NCBI GenBank assembly: GCA_964030785.1
Contig: OZ034971.1
Location: forward strand, 20,304,865-20,368,864
Source of the DNA: Siderastrea siderea
Lineage: Eukaryota > Cnidaria > Anthozoa > Scleractinia > Rhizangiidae
Reading direction: 5' to 3'
DNA: 64,000 nt
The notes beneath the pieces were generated by a model. It searched no databases. It was given only the letters and a program-made list of their open reading frames with translations, and was not told where the DNA came from. This document shows positions 9,681-20,389 of this stretch, piece by piece. Every line of letters begins with the position of its first letter. Within the stretch, counting starts at the first letter, position 1. Both the position numbers and the translations under genes were made by a program.

Positions 9681-11902
9681 ATGGCTACTTTTATCCACGA
9701 TAAAGATCACTCAAGAATTGCTGACCTATGTTCAGCAAAATGTGATAAAATACGAACATCGTTTACTTCAGGGCGAAAAAGTGGAAGGACTTGTCCTTTA
9801 TGAGCCAGGGCAACATTTAAACCCAGACTTCTTAGTCCTCCAAACATTGGCGACTATGTGCTTCCCAGAGTCATCATTTGGGATCCATTTCAGCAGCAGC
9901 AGCATTTTTTCAAGAATGGGTTCACATGCCCCCATTACGAGCATGGCAATCTGAGTAGCATACTTACTCCTTGTAAGTGGAAAGACGGAAAGAGTGAGCG
10001 AGATATGCCACGCCAAATCTATTGTGTAAATGGCCGCGTGTTGCTTGTAAGCCGCGTGTATCGATGCACTCAAGGACACGAAATCGCTGGTCATGACCCC
10101 AGAATACTAGAAAGGATACCGTCAGATGATATTAAATTTCACCTTGGCCATAAATTAGGATTCACTGCAGAGCTTTGCTCTTTGGTTTTTGCGTTAGCTT
10201 CAGGTGGACAGACATTTCATGAAATTGAACTGTTTTTAGCACAAAGGTACCTGGACAATTTTGCAGAAAGACAGTGTAGGTACTCCAGACACGTCACTAA
10301 ATACCTGGAGAAAAATACATCTTTACACGGAGACAAACTTCCCAAATTCCCTTCTTTTGATGTGTGGAGACCAATGCCTAGCACAGACACTGTTCATCAG
10401 TGAGAAAACAGCTAAGTGGATGAGTGCCGACCACACATTCAAAGTTGCTTCAAACATTGGATGCATGCTCCCGGATGGATCTTGGTCAACCCAATTTGAT
10501 TCCCTGTATATAGTTTTAAATGAAACTGGCCAGGTACTGACCTACAAACTGACAAAGGGTACTGCATTAAGTAAGGTAGAGGACATGTTAAAGAACTTAA
10601 AAAGTAGACTAGATCAACAGAAAGCATACTGTGAGACAATTTTTGTGGATGACTGCTGCAAGGTTCGTAGCAAATTACAGCAGATTTTTCCAAACATGTC
10701 TATCAAGCTTGACTTGTTCCATGCCATCCAAAGAGTCACCTCAAAAGTGCCTAAGGATAGACGGCACTGCCTGTCCTCATCTTTCATAGATGACTTTAAG
10801 ATGATTTTCCGAGCTGATGCAGACCAAGGTGAAATAAGAGAGATGGATATACCAGATGAGCAAACTATAATGAGGAACCTTGAGCATCTTACAGAGATGG
10901 GAAGATGTCAAATATGACAACGGTGAGGCTGTTTTGAATGGAAATGTTGTGCATGAGATGGAAAATTTGAAGATTCATATCGAAAGAGGCTGTTTGTCAA
11001 GGATTCCTCCAGGGGGTGGCTCAACAAGAAATGAAAACCTCCACAAAAACTTGAGGGCTGTAATAGCCCGATCAAGACTGGGTTGTGAACTGGCCGAAGC
11101 ATTATTGGCAACCTTTTTTTACATCTGGAATGAGAGAAGAAGTGCATCTGAATTACTATCAGGTTGTGTAAGGGCTATCCTATCCTACAGAGCAGCAGCA
11201 TTACAAGAACAAGGGTTTGAACCCACAGCTGAAAGATTTGGCATAATCCCAGAGTCAAGTGACACTGAGAGTGCTAGTGTGCCCAATGGGTATGATTCTG
11301 AAGTCCTGCAGGGTATTTTGCTAGAAATGTCTGATAAAAGAACTGCCGAAAATCATGGCACAAGCAATGATGGGCTCACTGACAGTGACCTAAACAGCAT
11401 TTTTTGCCAGGCTGTGAACATGTCTGTTCTTTACAATCAGCTGCGATCACTCTGTACAAATCCCAGGTTCAGTTCCAAGCTACTCTACTTAATGCCCTGC
11501 AGCTTACTTTTGTTCAGTAACTCCACATTCAACACTGAGAAAGTTGCTGAACACTTCGAAAGGCTAAACAAGAATCTGCTGGGGTGCAACCTACAGCTTG
11601 TCACAGTGGACTATGAGTTCCCAGCAGGTAGCATTTTTCTCAGTGTTCTTGGCCAGCTGAAAGAAATGTTGACATCTTCACTCACTCTACAAAAGCACAT
11701 TGGTCGCCTTGGAATTTCGTTGGCAGACAGTAGTGACATAAAGACTGTGTAAGAATTACGGGATCGTGTTGTCAATGAGCTGCTAAGCAATGCTTGGAGG
11801 TACAAGCATGCCCTTCTGTCACCTGATAAACATTTTGAGGAGGAGGTGAACAAGTACAGGGGGTGCGGCTACCTTTCAAGTGAAAATACCAATTTGGCAT
11901 GA
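9681..11902 (+). pseudogene. DDE transposase of the 8-kb element
   Basis: The start ATG (9681) lies shortly after the left terminal array. After an N-terminal segment comes IGDYVLPRVIIWDPF and a zinc-ribbon-like region (FTCPH..., IYCVNGR, YRCTQGHEI), then helices. The nuclease core follows. First Asp: KWMSADHTFKV (about 10,435). Second Asp: FVDDCCKVRSKLQ (about 10,650), with LDLFHAIQRV after it. Probable catalytic Glu: STRNENLHKNLR (about 11,030). Breaks: in-frame TGA at 9801, a shift near 10,400, a shift near 10,895 and an in-frame TAA ending at 11,752, with the frame going on to 11,902. The DDE residues are my reading of motif spacing. The N-terminal WDP..CP block resembles DUF6729. The superfamily is not certain. 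Confidence 0.7.
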
Positions 11903-12107
11903 TATTGCAATAAGCATGGGAACATTGAAAATATTTCATGCATTAATACCAAATATTCTCTAAGGTTTTGTTTAGGACAGATCTCACCTTTCATTTTGAC
12001 ATTCAACAGTACCAAAATTCCAGCATCTTTTTCCCTCCTTTTTTAAAGACTTTGTTCCTCCTGATTTCGTAGATGACTTGCGAGTATTGAGTTAAGAAAT
12101 TTAATTA

Positions 12108-12284
12108 CAGTGGAATCCCGATTTTTCGAACCTCCTGGGGAAAAGCAAATTGGTTCGAATCATCGAGGTGTTCGAAATATCGGGGGTAAAATTACAGTGT
12201 TTGACTAGCAAGGGGAAATCAGTTTTGGTTCGAATTATCGGGAGTTTCGAAAAACCGAGGGTTCGAGAAATCGGGATTCTACTG
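12108..12284. repeat. pogo/Tigger-type MITE (177 bp)
   Basis: Inverted ends CAGTGGAATCCCGATTTTTC and, on the other strand, CAGTAGAATCCCGATTTCTC, flanked by TA on both sides (12106-12107 and 12285-12286). The TA target and the CAGTRGAATCCCG ends are those of Tc1/mariner-pogo MITEs. It lies between the transposase and the OTU/CXC exon, in a probable intron. Confidence 0.85.
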
Positions 12285-12845
12285 TATTTCAAATATTTGT
12301 GCAGTACATTGGAGTTATTAAGTAACTTATAGAAATATATGCTCTGGAAAACATGATATCAACTCTATTAAGTAATCTTGGTGGTTTGTTAAAATATCAG
12401 GTAAGATGTACAGACTGGACTGCTTCTTTCTTTTTTGGTGTATATGTACTTAAGTCGAATAAACAAAAGACGGAAATTTTCTGGTGGAAGTCTTCTAATG
12501 CATTGAACATTTTGCCCAATTGGGCTTCCTCGACACTTAAAAATTAAGCATGCTAGGATTAAAAAATTCCTTTCAATTATAAATTGGCCTTAACAACATG
12601 ATGTCAAACAATAGAATTACAACCGAAGAATATTCCATAACATTACATAAGAATTACAAAAGAGTAAAATACCCGCTCTAAAAATAACAAAGAGCAGCAA
12701 AGTGGGGTTATTATAGTGAACTCCTTCATTCCACCTTTTGTTTACCGGTATTCCAGAAGGATTGAGTGTGCACAATTGAGTACACCAAAAAACCTCTTTT
12801 AAAGTCAACATTCATCAATACTATTTATGTATTTTTATTTTTTAG

Positions 12846-13651
12846 ATGAATTGGGGAATGTCATTGGAATTGCCCTATCCCAGATTCTGAGACTGAACAT
12901 TGTCTTCTTTACATCAGTGGACCACATGCCAGTTGTACCAGTTTCCCCATTGCTGCCTTGCGTAGCAACTAAGGCCATTTTTCTGGGATACAGTATTGGT
13001 TAACCAGAATTATATCACAGTGTGGTATCTTTGGAGAATGTGAACCAAACCATTCCAACCCATGATACTTCCACAAGTACATGCGATAATTCTCCAAAGG
13101 GACAAGTGCCTGAGCACTGCTCATGTGGTCGTGGTTCTGCCAAGAAAGATGGCAGAAAATTCTGCCTTCAAGAACCAAATGGTAACAATAGCCGGTGTAA
13201 GTGCTACACTAAAATGGCTGGTTGTTCCCATAGATGTAAATGTGTTGACTTTGGGAATCCTTATGGCAGCTCCCAGGCTGCCAAGCAGACATACACACAC
13301 TTTGCAGCATCAAGATACTGACCAAAGCAAAAACTGCAAGAGGTCAAAGAAAGCTCGTCCAGTCTAGGTTATCTGATAAAACAAGGTTTAAATCCTGTCA
13401 CCGGTTGGTCTGAGATTGAAAGCTTTACATTAGATTGTCTTGTGAACTTTGCTTCATTGAAAGGTTTAAGCATTGAACCTTCAAAAGTACATGAATACTA
13501 TTCCAGACTTCAGGAAATTTCAAAAAATCTTGGAAGTCCCCTTCAACCAAAGAAAGCAAAGCAAATAGATGGGAAACTCCAGTGCATTACGAAAGTGGCA
13601 AAAGGATTTGAAGTGCTTTACAAAAAGCAGGTTGAACTGAACTGGTTCTGA
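12846..13651 (+). pseudogene. OTU-like C-terminus plus CXC cysteine cluster
   Basis: A pyrimidine tract ending TTTTAG at 12845 makes a good acceptor. The frame then reads ELGNVIGIALSQILRLNIVFF, PVVPVSP, IFLGYS and, after an in-frame TAA at 13001, PELYHSVV. This resembles the last part of an OTU-type cysteine protease, where the catalytic His sits in a GHYD-like motif. Next comes a dense cluster: CSCGRGSAKK, C, RCKCYTKMAGCSHRCKC, FGNPYG, a Tesmin/TSO1 (CXC)-like zinc module. The frame has a TGA at 13319 and then continues through NPVTGWSEIESFTLDCLVNF to a stop at 13,651. It is probably the C-terminal half of the same gene as the transposase. The OTU call is tentative; the cysteine cluster is clear. 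Confidence 0.5.
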
Positions 13652-14157
13652 GTGGACAGACCCTTCTGGATACTGAAACAAAGCAGTACAATCTGGTCTT
13701 CTTTTGTACTTAAAGCTCACATAGCAACCAGATTGCTTATCTAAAATGAAGTGTTGGTTACAGTAAACATAACAATGAACACATGATGGGAATGAACACA
13801 AACTTTTTTTTTAATTCAGTAATGTAATTATTTTTTGGGTATTCAGTTTTTGAGACATAACATCTTTATATTAATTCACCAAAATATAAGGGGAACTTGG
13901 TCAACATTTTTTAATTTTTATATAGCGGATTAATTAGTGTTCAAATTGCTTTTTCATCGATCAACCAATCAGAAGTAAAACCAAAACCAATGATTTCGTG
14001 ACTCGCACTTTGTGTCGGCTAGCCTACATGTAATCACTTCGAGTTTTGATTGGTTCAATTGATTGTCTCCATACTTTGTGACTGGCCAAAATAATTAGTT
14101 TGAGTTTGGTTTTACGACACTCGATTGAAACTCGCTCAAAACTATCTTTCTCTACAT
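13652..14157. other. Gap between convergent genes
   Basis: Non-coding AT-rich sequence inside the transposon. Nothing recognised. Confidence 0.5.
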
Positions 14158-14351
14158 TGTGCAGTTTCATAAATTATCCATAACTCCCCCCATGGAAGGA
14201 AGTTTTCCTAAGACCCCACCCTCACCCCTCTGGAACGTCCAACCAAGCTTAATACATTTCCTTAAAGTTTTTTTGGCCTTTGAGACCCCCAACCCCCAGG
14301 AATTTCCAATCCCTTCTGTGGGGGGGTATAGCCATTTTCTGGAACTACACA
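14158..14351. repeat. MITE family B, copy 1
   Basis: About 194 bp. The ends read TTATCCATAACTCCCCCC...AGGAAG and, at the other side, CCCTTCTGTGGGGGGGTATA followed by CTGGAACTACACA, so they are long imperfect inverted repeats. Relatives are at 29,855-29,939 plus 33,178-33,319 (split) and at 36,771-36,963 (opposite orientation). This copy preserves the empty site CCTCTGGAACGT used to read the LTR insertion. Confidence 0.85.
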
Positions 14352-14843
14352 TTACTCATTCTATTTCAATTTGTTATTAAAAGAATAAAATCTGAACACA
14401 CCTATAAACAAAATAAATTATATAAGCATTTTTTTATTGTACGTGTCGCAGTCAAGAGATGACAAAAATTATTATGATTCAAATAAGATTGCATTGTTCA
14501 TTTCAGTTAGATAAAAATCTGAATACATCTATGTACAAAATAAAGAATTATATGTGCAATTTTCTATAAATAATATTATGTACGCCTGTCTCAGAAGACA
14601 ACAACAACAAACATTATTATGATCATTTAAATAAGATTATATAGTTGATTGTATGTCAATTATATTCAGGTTTGATATAACAAAGTATGTCCCATAAAAT
14701 AAAATAATTTGTATATTTAATAATTTGTATATTTAATGATTTCTTGGACAGTGCATTTGTCGTTATTTTCTTTAAAATAATGTATAATAAAACAATTATT
14801 GGATGAGGTTTTTGTGATATCTGGAATAATCAAGGTCTCGGTT

Positions 14844-14884
14844 AGTGTTATCAGCCTCGGCCTTCGGCTTCAGCTGATAACACT
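14844..14884. repeat. 12-bp perfect stem-loop
   Basis: AGTGTTATCAGC (14844-14855) pairs with GCTGATAACACT (14873-14884). It lies just beyond the 3' end of the ATPase gene, next to an ATT/GTT microsatellite that encodes that gene's last residues. Confidence 0.85.
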
Positions 14885-14912
14885 GATAATATTTATATTA
14901 TTATTATTATTA

Positions 14913-16794
14913 TTATTGTTGTTGTTGTGATAAATTCACCAGTTTTGAGATTCCCTTCATGGTCTCAAGAGTCTCAGTGAATATTATGGCCCTTTGCATG
15001 GTCTCTGCAGTTACTGCTGTTGGTGTCGTACCTGACTCCAAGGCAAGTGATTTGGTGAGCCGGTGGTAGAGGACGTGCATATTCAATGCAACATGCAAAG
15101 TGTTTTTGTATTTCTTAGAACCTGTAGAAATACTTGCATTGGCGCCTGCCCCTTGGCTATCGTCTTCATTTGGCTTGCTAAACTTAAAGAAAAGTTCCTT
15201 GGCAAAGGCAGTCAGGGTATACTTTACTGCTGGTGTTGTATTGTGCTCCACATATATCTTTTCAAAGACATCCCCAAGGGATTTTACAGCGAACTCGTCA
15301 AGAGAGTCATAGTTTTGTGCCATCGCTTCTAAGTCAAGATCTTCTGATCTTCTTTGAGAGAAGAACAGAATTCTCTCTGCCAACCCGCTTTTCGAGCTGA
15401 CAATTTTTGGCCAAACTGACTCGAGGAACTGCTGAGGGGTGGTAAATGCAAGGAGGGCTAGTTTGGCTGAGGTCACACCAACTCGCTTGCCTTTTATCCC
15501 TTTAAGGACATACCAGAAGTCACCATCGTAACATTTACACAGCCCTTCTATTGACAGGCTCATCTGGGATGTAGATTTACCTTGATAGGTTAGTCTCTGT
15601 AGGAGAGAGTACACTTCATCCGCACAGAGGATTGGCACGGTGGAGGCTACAATAAAATGGATTAAAATGTTTATATCTCAATTTGTTTCCAATTTGGTTA
15701 CCATGCATAACAATAAAATCTATTGAAAAATGTTTTGCTTGACAAGTGAAAGTAAAATTTGAACACAAAAATAAAACTTATTTCTTATATTACCCACTCT
15801 ACCCACCTTCCCGGGAATGCTGGTCATCTTGCTTAGGGGTGTAAATCTCAGATGTTTGGTCTCGCTTAGAGTGCTCCAGAAAAACACATACATTTTAAAC
15901 TGCTGGGTATCATTTTGGGTTGCATGTGAAGACTTTGAGAAAAATAAATAACATTTTTGGTATCTTTTAGGGGTCACAAAAAAAAAGCTTGAGCCATGCT
16001 CAGATTAGTGTCCTTAAAGGGTTAAATTCAAAATTTCCGGTGAGCATCCCTGTCTGTTTTACATGTGAGTTCCCCCCCCCCTCCCCCAAGATGAAGGGCA
16101 CAAGTCCAGAAGTCTTTGTAAAGAGCCCATTGAAGAAAATTTTATAAATCCAGTGACATAAATAACCGAGAAGTCTGAGAACTCTGCATTTTTTAAAAGA
16201 TTAAAATAATCTTTCATTCAATTCACTGATAATATCTTAATCAAGGCTTCCATTTCAGGTCTTTCCGTTGTCATGCTATCAATCGGTTGACTGGTGTCAC
16301 GCAATTTTCATTAATGTGGAATCAATTGTCTGTTGTGTTTATAAGATTTTCGTAAGCTTACTACACACAAAGGATAATAAGCAATGTCTAAAAAACAAAC
16401 CTCCAAAAAAATGGTTAAACAGGCTACTTGATGATGTTTCATCAATGACAATACTGGCTTGTATTTTTTCTTCGACATGGCCCCCGATCGGTTCCATGCA
16501 TCCTTTCTGGCACGCTGGTGTTTTCCCCATCCCAGAAGGAGCAGTAGCGATCAGATGTAGCTTGGCCTTTTCTTCGTACGAGCCAAAAAGCTTGAGTGTT
16601 GTCTGCCCAAGCAAAGAGCTTGTAGAAACCAGGGCAGAACAAAGCAACATCTCGCTTGTGGTACCATTGCTGCATGCAAATGCAGTTAGCCATTGACCAA
16701 GACATTGAGGTGCAACTTTGTCGATTGGAGGACTAATTTGTCCCAGCTCAGCTTCCAATTCCGTGGTCGATGTGACTTTACTTTGCGTATCCAT
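14913..16794 (-). CDS. DUF3987-like P-loop ATPase, two exons, open
   Basis: A predicted P-loop NTPase of the DUF3987 type, a family often linked to mobile-element or phage DNA handling. Exon 1 is 16794-16401 and exon 2 is 15646-14913. The intron has GT (after ...TTTGGAG) and a TTTATTGTAG acceptor. The join keeps phase, and the spliced length is 1,128 nt (375 aa plus stop). Exon 1 carries the Walker A motif APSGMGKTP and the family block IVIDETSSSSLFNHF. Exon 2 opens with the Walker B-like LCADEVYSLLQRL, then CYDGDFWYVLKG, LALLAFTTPQQFLESVWPK and SGLAERILFF, the typical DUF3987 order. The last residues (QQQQ) come from a microsatellite. The Met lies just inside the right terminal array, so the promoter must be in the terminal repeat. 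No break is visible. Confidence 0.75.
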
Positions 16795-16961
16795 GATAAA
16801 ACGACAAAATTCGAAAGCTTAACAGTTCTAGGCAAAGTAAAATAAGCTTCTTCGATGGCGGGAAACGCTGGCGGGAATAATTCTGAAACAGGCGCCTCGG
16901 GCAGCGGTCAGCGGATGTTTTGTTTTAAGTGGCGGGAATGTTGGCGTAGTTGGCGGGAAAT

Positions 16962-17138
16962 CAACTGGCCCAACTGGCCTAACTGGCCCAAATGACCGAA
17001 CTGGCCCAACTGGTCCAAATGACCCAAATGACCCAACTGGCCCAACTGGCTCAACTGGCCTAACTGGGCCAAATGACCCAAATGCCCAAATGACCCAACT
17101 GGCCCAAATGACCCAAATGGCCCAAACAACTAACCCAA
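16962..17138 (-). repeat. Right terminal array of 9-bp units
   Basis: The reverse complement of the left array: AACTGGCCC / AAATGACCC units, about 17-18 copies, beginning right upstream of the ATPase 5' region. One unit is shortened (CAAATGCCC). The frames it gives on the minus strand are artefacts. Confidence 0.9.
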
Positions 17139-17290
17139 AACAATGAACCAATTTCGGCATTTTATTATTAAAGCATTTATTATCCATCATCATTTTATTA
17201 ATAAAACAGGTATCACTTATTAAGTTATCGAGCTGTCACGCTACCTCACAGTCACACAATTTTCGTTAACCAGTACACCAGGACAAAACC

Positions 17291-17298
17291 CATTTATT
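17291..17298. other. Target duplication CATTTATT, right copy
   Basis: Exact match to 9275-9282, directly after the terminal GGACAAAACC. Confidence 0.85.
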
Positions 17299-17703
17299 CA
17301 ACACAAATGTTCTGAAGCAAATGAGATTACATTTATCTGTTACACTTAACTCAAAAAATGAACTTATTTCTCACTGACTGAAAGGTCATCTGTATTTGCT
17401 TCTATTGACACTTCTGCATATATCTACCAAACATTTGAACATCACTGTCTTACTTTATTCTAATAAGGCAGGCTACAATAAGTCAAGTTCCTTTATTAAG
17501 CTTCTTTATATAATAACCCAGTTTTATGAACACTAGTGTGATTGTACATAACCAGTGAAACAGATGTTGCTATAATGACTGCTAAACCTTGTCTGTGGTT
17601 TTACTTTGTGTGTACATGACTGTTAGCCGCTGAAAAAATTAAAGGAACAATCACTCTTTTTGAGCAGTAAATGTAATTTATGGTGACACTTCTATTGTAA
17701 TTA
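17299..17703. other. Gap: nothing recognisable
   Basis: AT-rich non-coding sequence between the 8-kb element and the YqaJ pseudogene. Confidence 0.5.
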
Positions 17704-19135
17704 TGGTTCCCATCAAAATGCTTTTGCTTTAAGGAATGTGTAAGCATAGTCAAAATAAAATTTTATTAGTTTGGCCAGCATGTCCTTCCAAAAGCTCGGT
17801 CCACACACAAAAATCACACCATTTCAGACCACTTACACCCATCAAGCCCTGGAGGTGATAATAATAACTATGGTTTTTCTTCAGTTCAAAGCCTTCCTTC
17901 CTCTGTCTGTTTTAAACAAAACTGTTTGTTGTTTCGAACAATAGAGCTTATGTCCTTATCTGATACACTGAACGGATTCTTTGCTTCAAAAAGTCCATAG
18001 CCATTGTCAGCTATTGATGGGTCATAAACAACACCATCTGGTGATGCCCCTAGCCAGCTGAAGGCAGGGTTAACCACTAGTCCAGCTTTGTAGAGTTTCT
18101 TACCTTCCGCCTGTGTACGATCATGTACATCTTAGCAGCCGTTGACTCATTGCTCAAACCATATTTCATTGCTGGAGTTTGTATTGACTTTCCTTGAAAG
18201 AGTTCGTTTAAGAATTTTTCAGTGACCTCAGCCTTGCATTTGCATACCTGTCCAAATTGAGATGCAGTTATGCGCTGTGCCCTCACAATTTTCAGTTTAG
18301 CGGCTACCTTTTGGGAAAGTGTAATGAATCCTTAGTCTACATTTTGATATCCATGTTTATATTCATTCCACTCACAAAGCACAGGTAATTCAAATGGCAG
18401 TTCATTGTACAGTTTATTTTCCTGACCAACACAGTCAACTGATGGGAGTTGGTAACTCAAAGGCGAACCCACTGGATATTCACCAAAGTTGGTAATAACA
18501 GAATTACAAGACTCGGTGTCATATTCAACATTGATGATTGGAGTGTTTGGGCAGTGCTTTTTGAATTCTTTTTTAAATCCCTCGAATGCTTCTCGTACCT
18601 GCTCTGGATTTTTCCTCTTCTGAGAAATTGGATTATACAGACAAAGTGATGCACTTCGTGTGGTCTTTTTGTCCAGCAATGGTTTTGCAAAATTTACCTG
18701 CATCCAAGGTTGTGGGTTAATTTTGGAACCTCTTTGGACATGCCACTGTTGTGGTTTTGACGTGCACGCCTGGTCACTGTCCTCTTAGAACTCACAGCTG
18801 CGTAGACTAGTGCAGACAGATGGTGACAGTGTCCAAGTACACTTTCTGAAGACTATATTGGGTCCTGGAGCACTAGTTTCTGTAATTATCTTCATTTCGT
18901 GGGTTTTTTTGCACTTTGACATGGAGTGGAAGCACTTTCCTTTCACTACACAACATTCGGTGGCCTCGTCAAATGTAACCATGAAATCGTGCACGTAATC
19001 TTCCAAAAAGAACTCCTGAGCTCTACTGTCAGTTTTCTTGGCCTTAATGAAGTCTTCAAGGCACCTTTTTGTGGAATTTTTTGAGTGTCTCCACTGCCAT
19101 CCTTGCTCGTAAAGCTCGAAGATTGCTACAGTCAA
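17704..19135 (-). pseudogene. SWIM zinc finger + YqaJ nuclease
   Basis: YqaJ is a PD-(D/E)XK exonuclease fold, known from phage recombination and from some animal transposons (ISL2EU). Reading from 19,135: a segment ending GKCFHSMSKCKKTHEMKI...VFRKCT, the Cys half of a SWIM zinc finger; its second half is damaged. Then CTSKPQQWHVQRG, MQVNFAKPLLDKKTTRS and the nuclease. The nuclease reads ITASQFGQVCK, WLGASPDGVVYD (catalytic Asp) and GYGLFEAKNPFS (the E-x-K pair), then YYYHLQGLMGVSGLKWCDF (the Gln-containing motif). Breaks: a shift near 18,120, a stop at about 17,886 and another shift near 17,790. Catalytic residues are still readable, but the frame is broken. Confidence 0.75.
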
Positions 19136-20208
19136 TCTAAAGATGGCTGGGGCTTCACACTGGAAGTATACCTCCAGTGCCCAGTCCCCGCATAGTATGA
19201 AAAAGGTTTATTGAAATGTACCATTTCTAACTCCTCGCGCATTAATGTTTGCCAGAAAACGTCCAATGTTTGATCCTTTGCAGCTGCCCCCATACTCGGT
19301 TGACTTTCCAAGTTCAGACACGACATGCAGCAGTCAAAAACCATATGCTCAGTTAATTGACGACAATGATTGCTGTCAGAATGTAGTGTGAGGTGGGAAG
19401 TGATGGCAGTAGGGTTTTGGGGTGCTCTCTTTCAATTCTTCTGAAAGGTGGGAAGTGATGGCAGTAGGGTTTTGGGGTGCTCTCTTTCAATTCTTCTGCA
19501 AAGTTCAGAACGTAGTCCTGACTGGCAGTCCACCTCACTTCTGGTTTGTTTGGTTTCATAGTTATACATGGTAAACGGATCATCACTTGTCGGATCCAAA
19601 CTACCGCCAAATAAATTGTCAGAAAATTTGGCACCAGCAGACAAGTAAATCTTGTGTCCTTTGTCCAGCATTGTTTCTATCCATTTGTTCAAGTTTCCTT
19701 CTTTCCCAGAATCTCCAAGTTTGAGTTCAAGATTCAGCCTTGTATCTTTTCCATAAAAGATGGTTATTGGCCTGTACTGTTCAGGACTGTGGTATGCTAC
19801 ACCATTGAACATGGCCTCATCACTTAGAGTGTTTAGTGTCAGAGCAACAGTCTTTGCCACCAAAATTTCGTCCATCACCATAAATTTTCCACCATTGATT
19901 TTCATGTAGCCACCAGTGCTTGTTGATGTGCAGGTTCAGGGAGTTCAGATGTGGTAGAGGCACAATTTTCAATTAACTGACAACACAACTCTCTTGCAGT
20001 TGTGACTTCTCCTTGCTTCGAACTAGTGCAAGCAAATAGTACCAGTATTGCAGCTTTCCATGACATGTTGGTGCGAACTTTCGATCCACTTTTGAAGAGA
20101 TATGAGGATATTACATGGCCGCGTGGAGACACAAAATTTCTGTTCCACAACACAAGAAGAGAAATTCGTATCTCCAAGCAGCCATGTAATGTTCTATTTA
20201 TTATATAA
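19132..20208 (-). pseudogene. N-terminal part of the SWIM/YqaJ gene (probable)
   Basis: Upstream pieces in the same orientation: about 20,070-19,902 (MSWKAAILVLFACTSSKQGE...), 19,905-19,430 (INGGKFMVMDEILVAKTV, PEQYRPITIFYGKD, GLRSELCRRIEREHPKTLL) and 19,344-19,132 (FDCCMSCLNLESQPSMGA, YYAGTGHWRY). I recognise no domain. Order and orientation suggest either the N-terminus of the SWIM/YqaJ protein or a partner gene in the same element. A 55-bp tandem duplication at 19,392-19,501 shifts the frame, so this part is dead too. Confidence 0.4.
19392..19501. repeat. 55-bp exact-type tandem duplication
   Basis: GGTGGGAAGTGATGGCAGTA... begins at 19392 and again at 19447; the two copies differ only at the last positions (CTGAAA against CTGCAA). 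55 is not a multiple of 3, so the coding frame is shifted. Near-identity implies a recent event. Confidence 0.95.
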
Positions 20209-20389
20209 ACACTGATGAAATACCATTTCACTTAAATATTTTTTCTAGTCCTAAAGTAGAGCAAGATTTCACAAGTAAAAAATGGAAGAAGTCGATGAGC
20301 TTGCTGCAAGTTGTTAGTGGTGAAAAGGTCATGCTCCGACTGGAAAGTGAAATGCTCCACGCAAAACATCTGAAACTTCACAATTTGTT

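Larger units (their letters stand above)
9283..17290. mobile_element. 8,008-bp DNA transposon with subrepeat-built TIRs
   Basis: The ends are inverted: GGCTCTGTCCTGGTGTAC on the left and, on the opposite strand, GGTTTTGTCCTGGTGTAC on the right. The similarity goes on inward (GGTTAAC..AAAATTGTGTGA, ACAGCTCGA, CCGAAATTGGTTCA). Each end then runs into an array of about 17-18 degenerate 9-bp units. An exact 8-bp target duplication (CATTTATT) flanks the whole. Cargo: a plus-strand DDE transposase and an OTU/CXC module (both broken), and a minus-strand DUF3987-like ATPase (open). The two gene blocks point inward from the two ends. An 8-bp duplication is known for hAT, P and Zisupton/KDZ-type elements, but the terminal sequence is not the usual hAT or P end. 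I leave the superfamily unassigned. Confidence 0.85.

Noticed and set aside
9391..17138. CRISPR-like or satellite interpretation of the GGGYCAKTT arrays
   Set aside because: The two arrays are inverted relative to each other and sit just inside the ends of one element with a target duplication.
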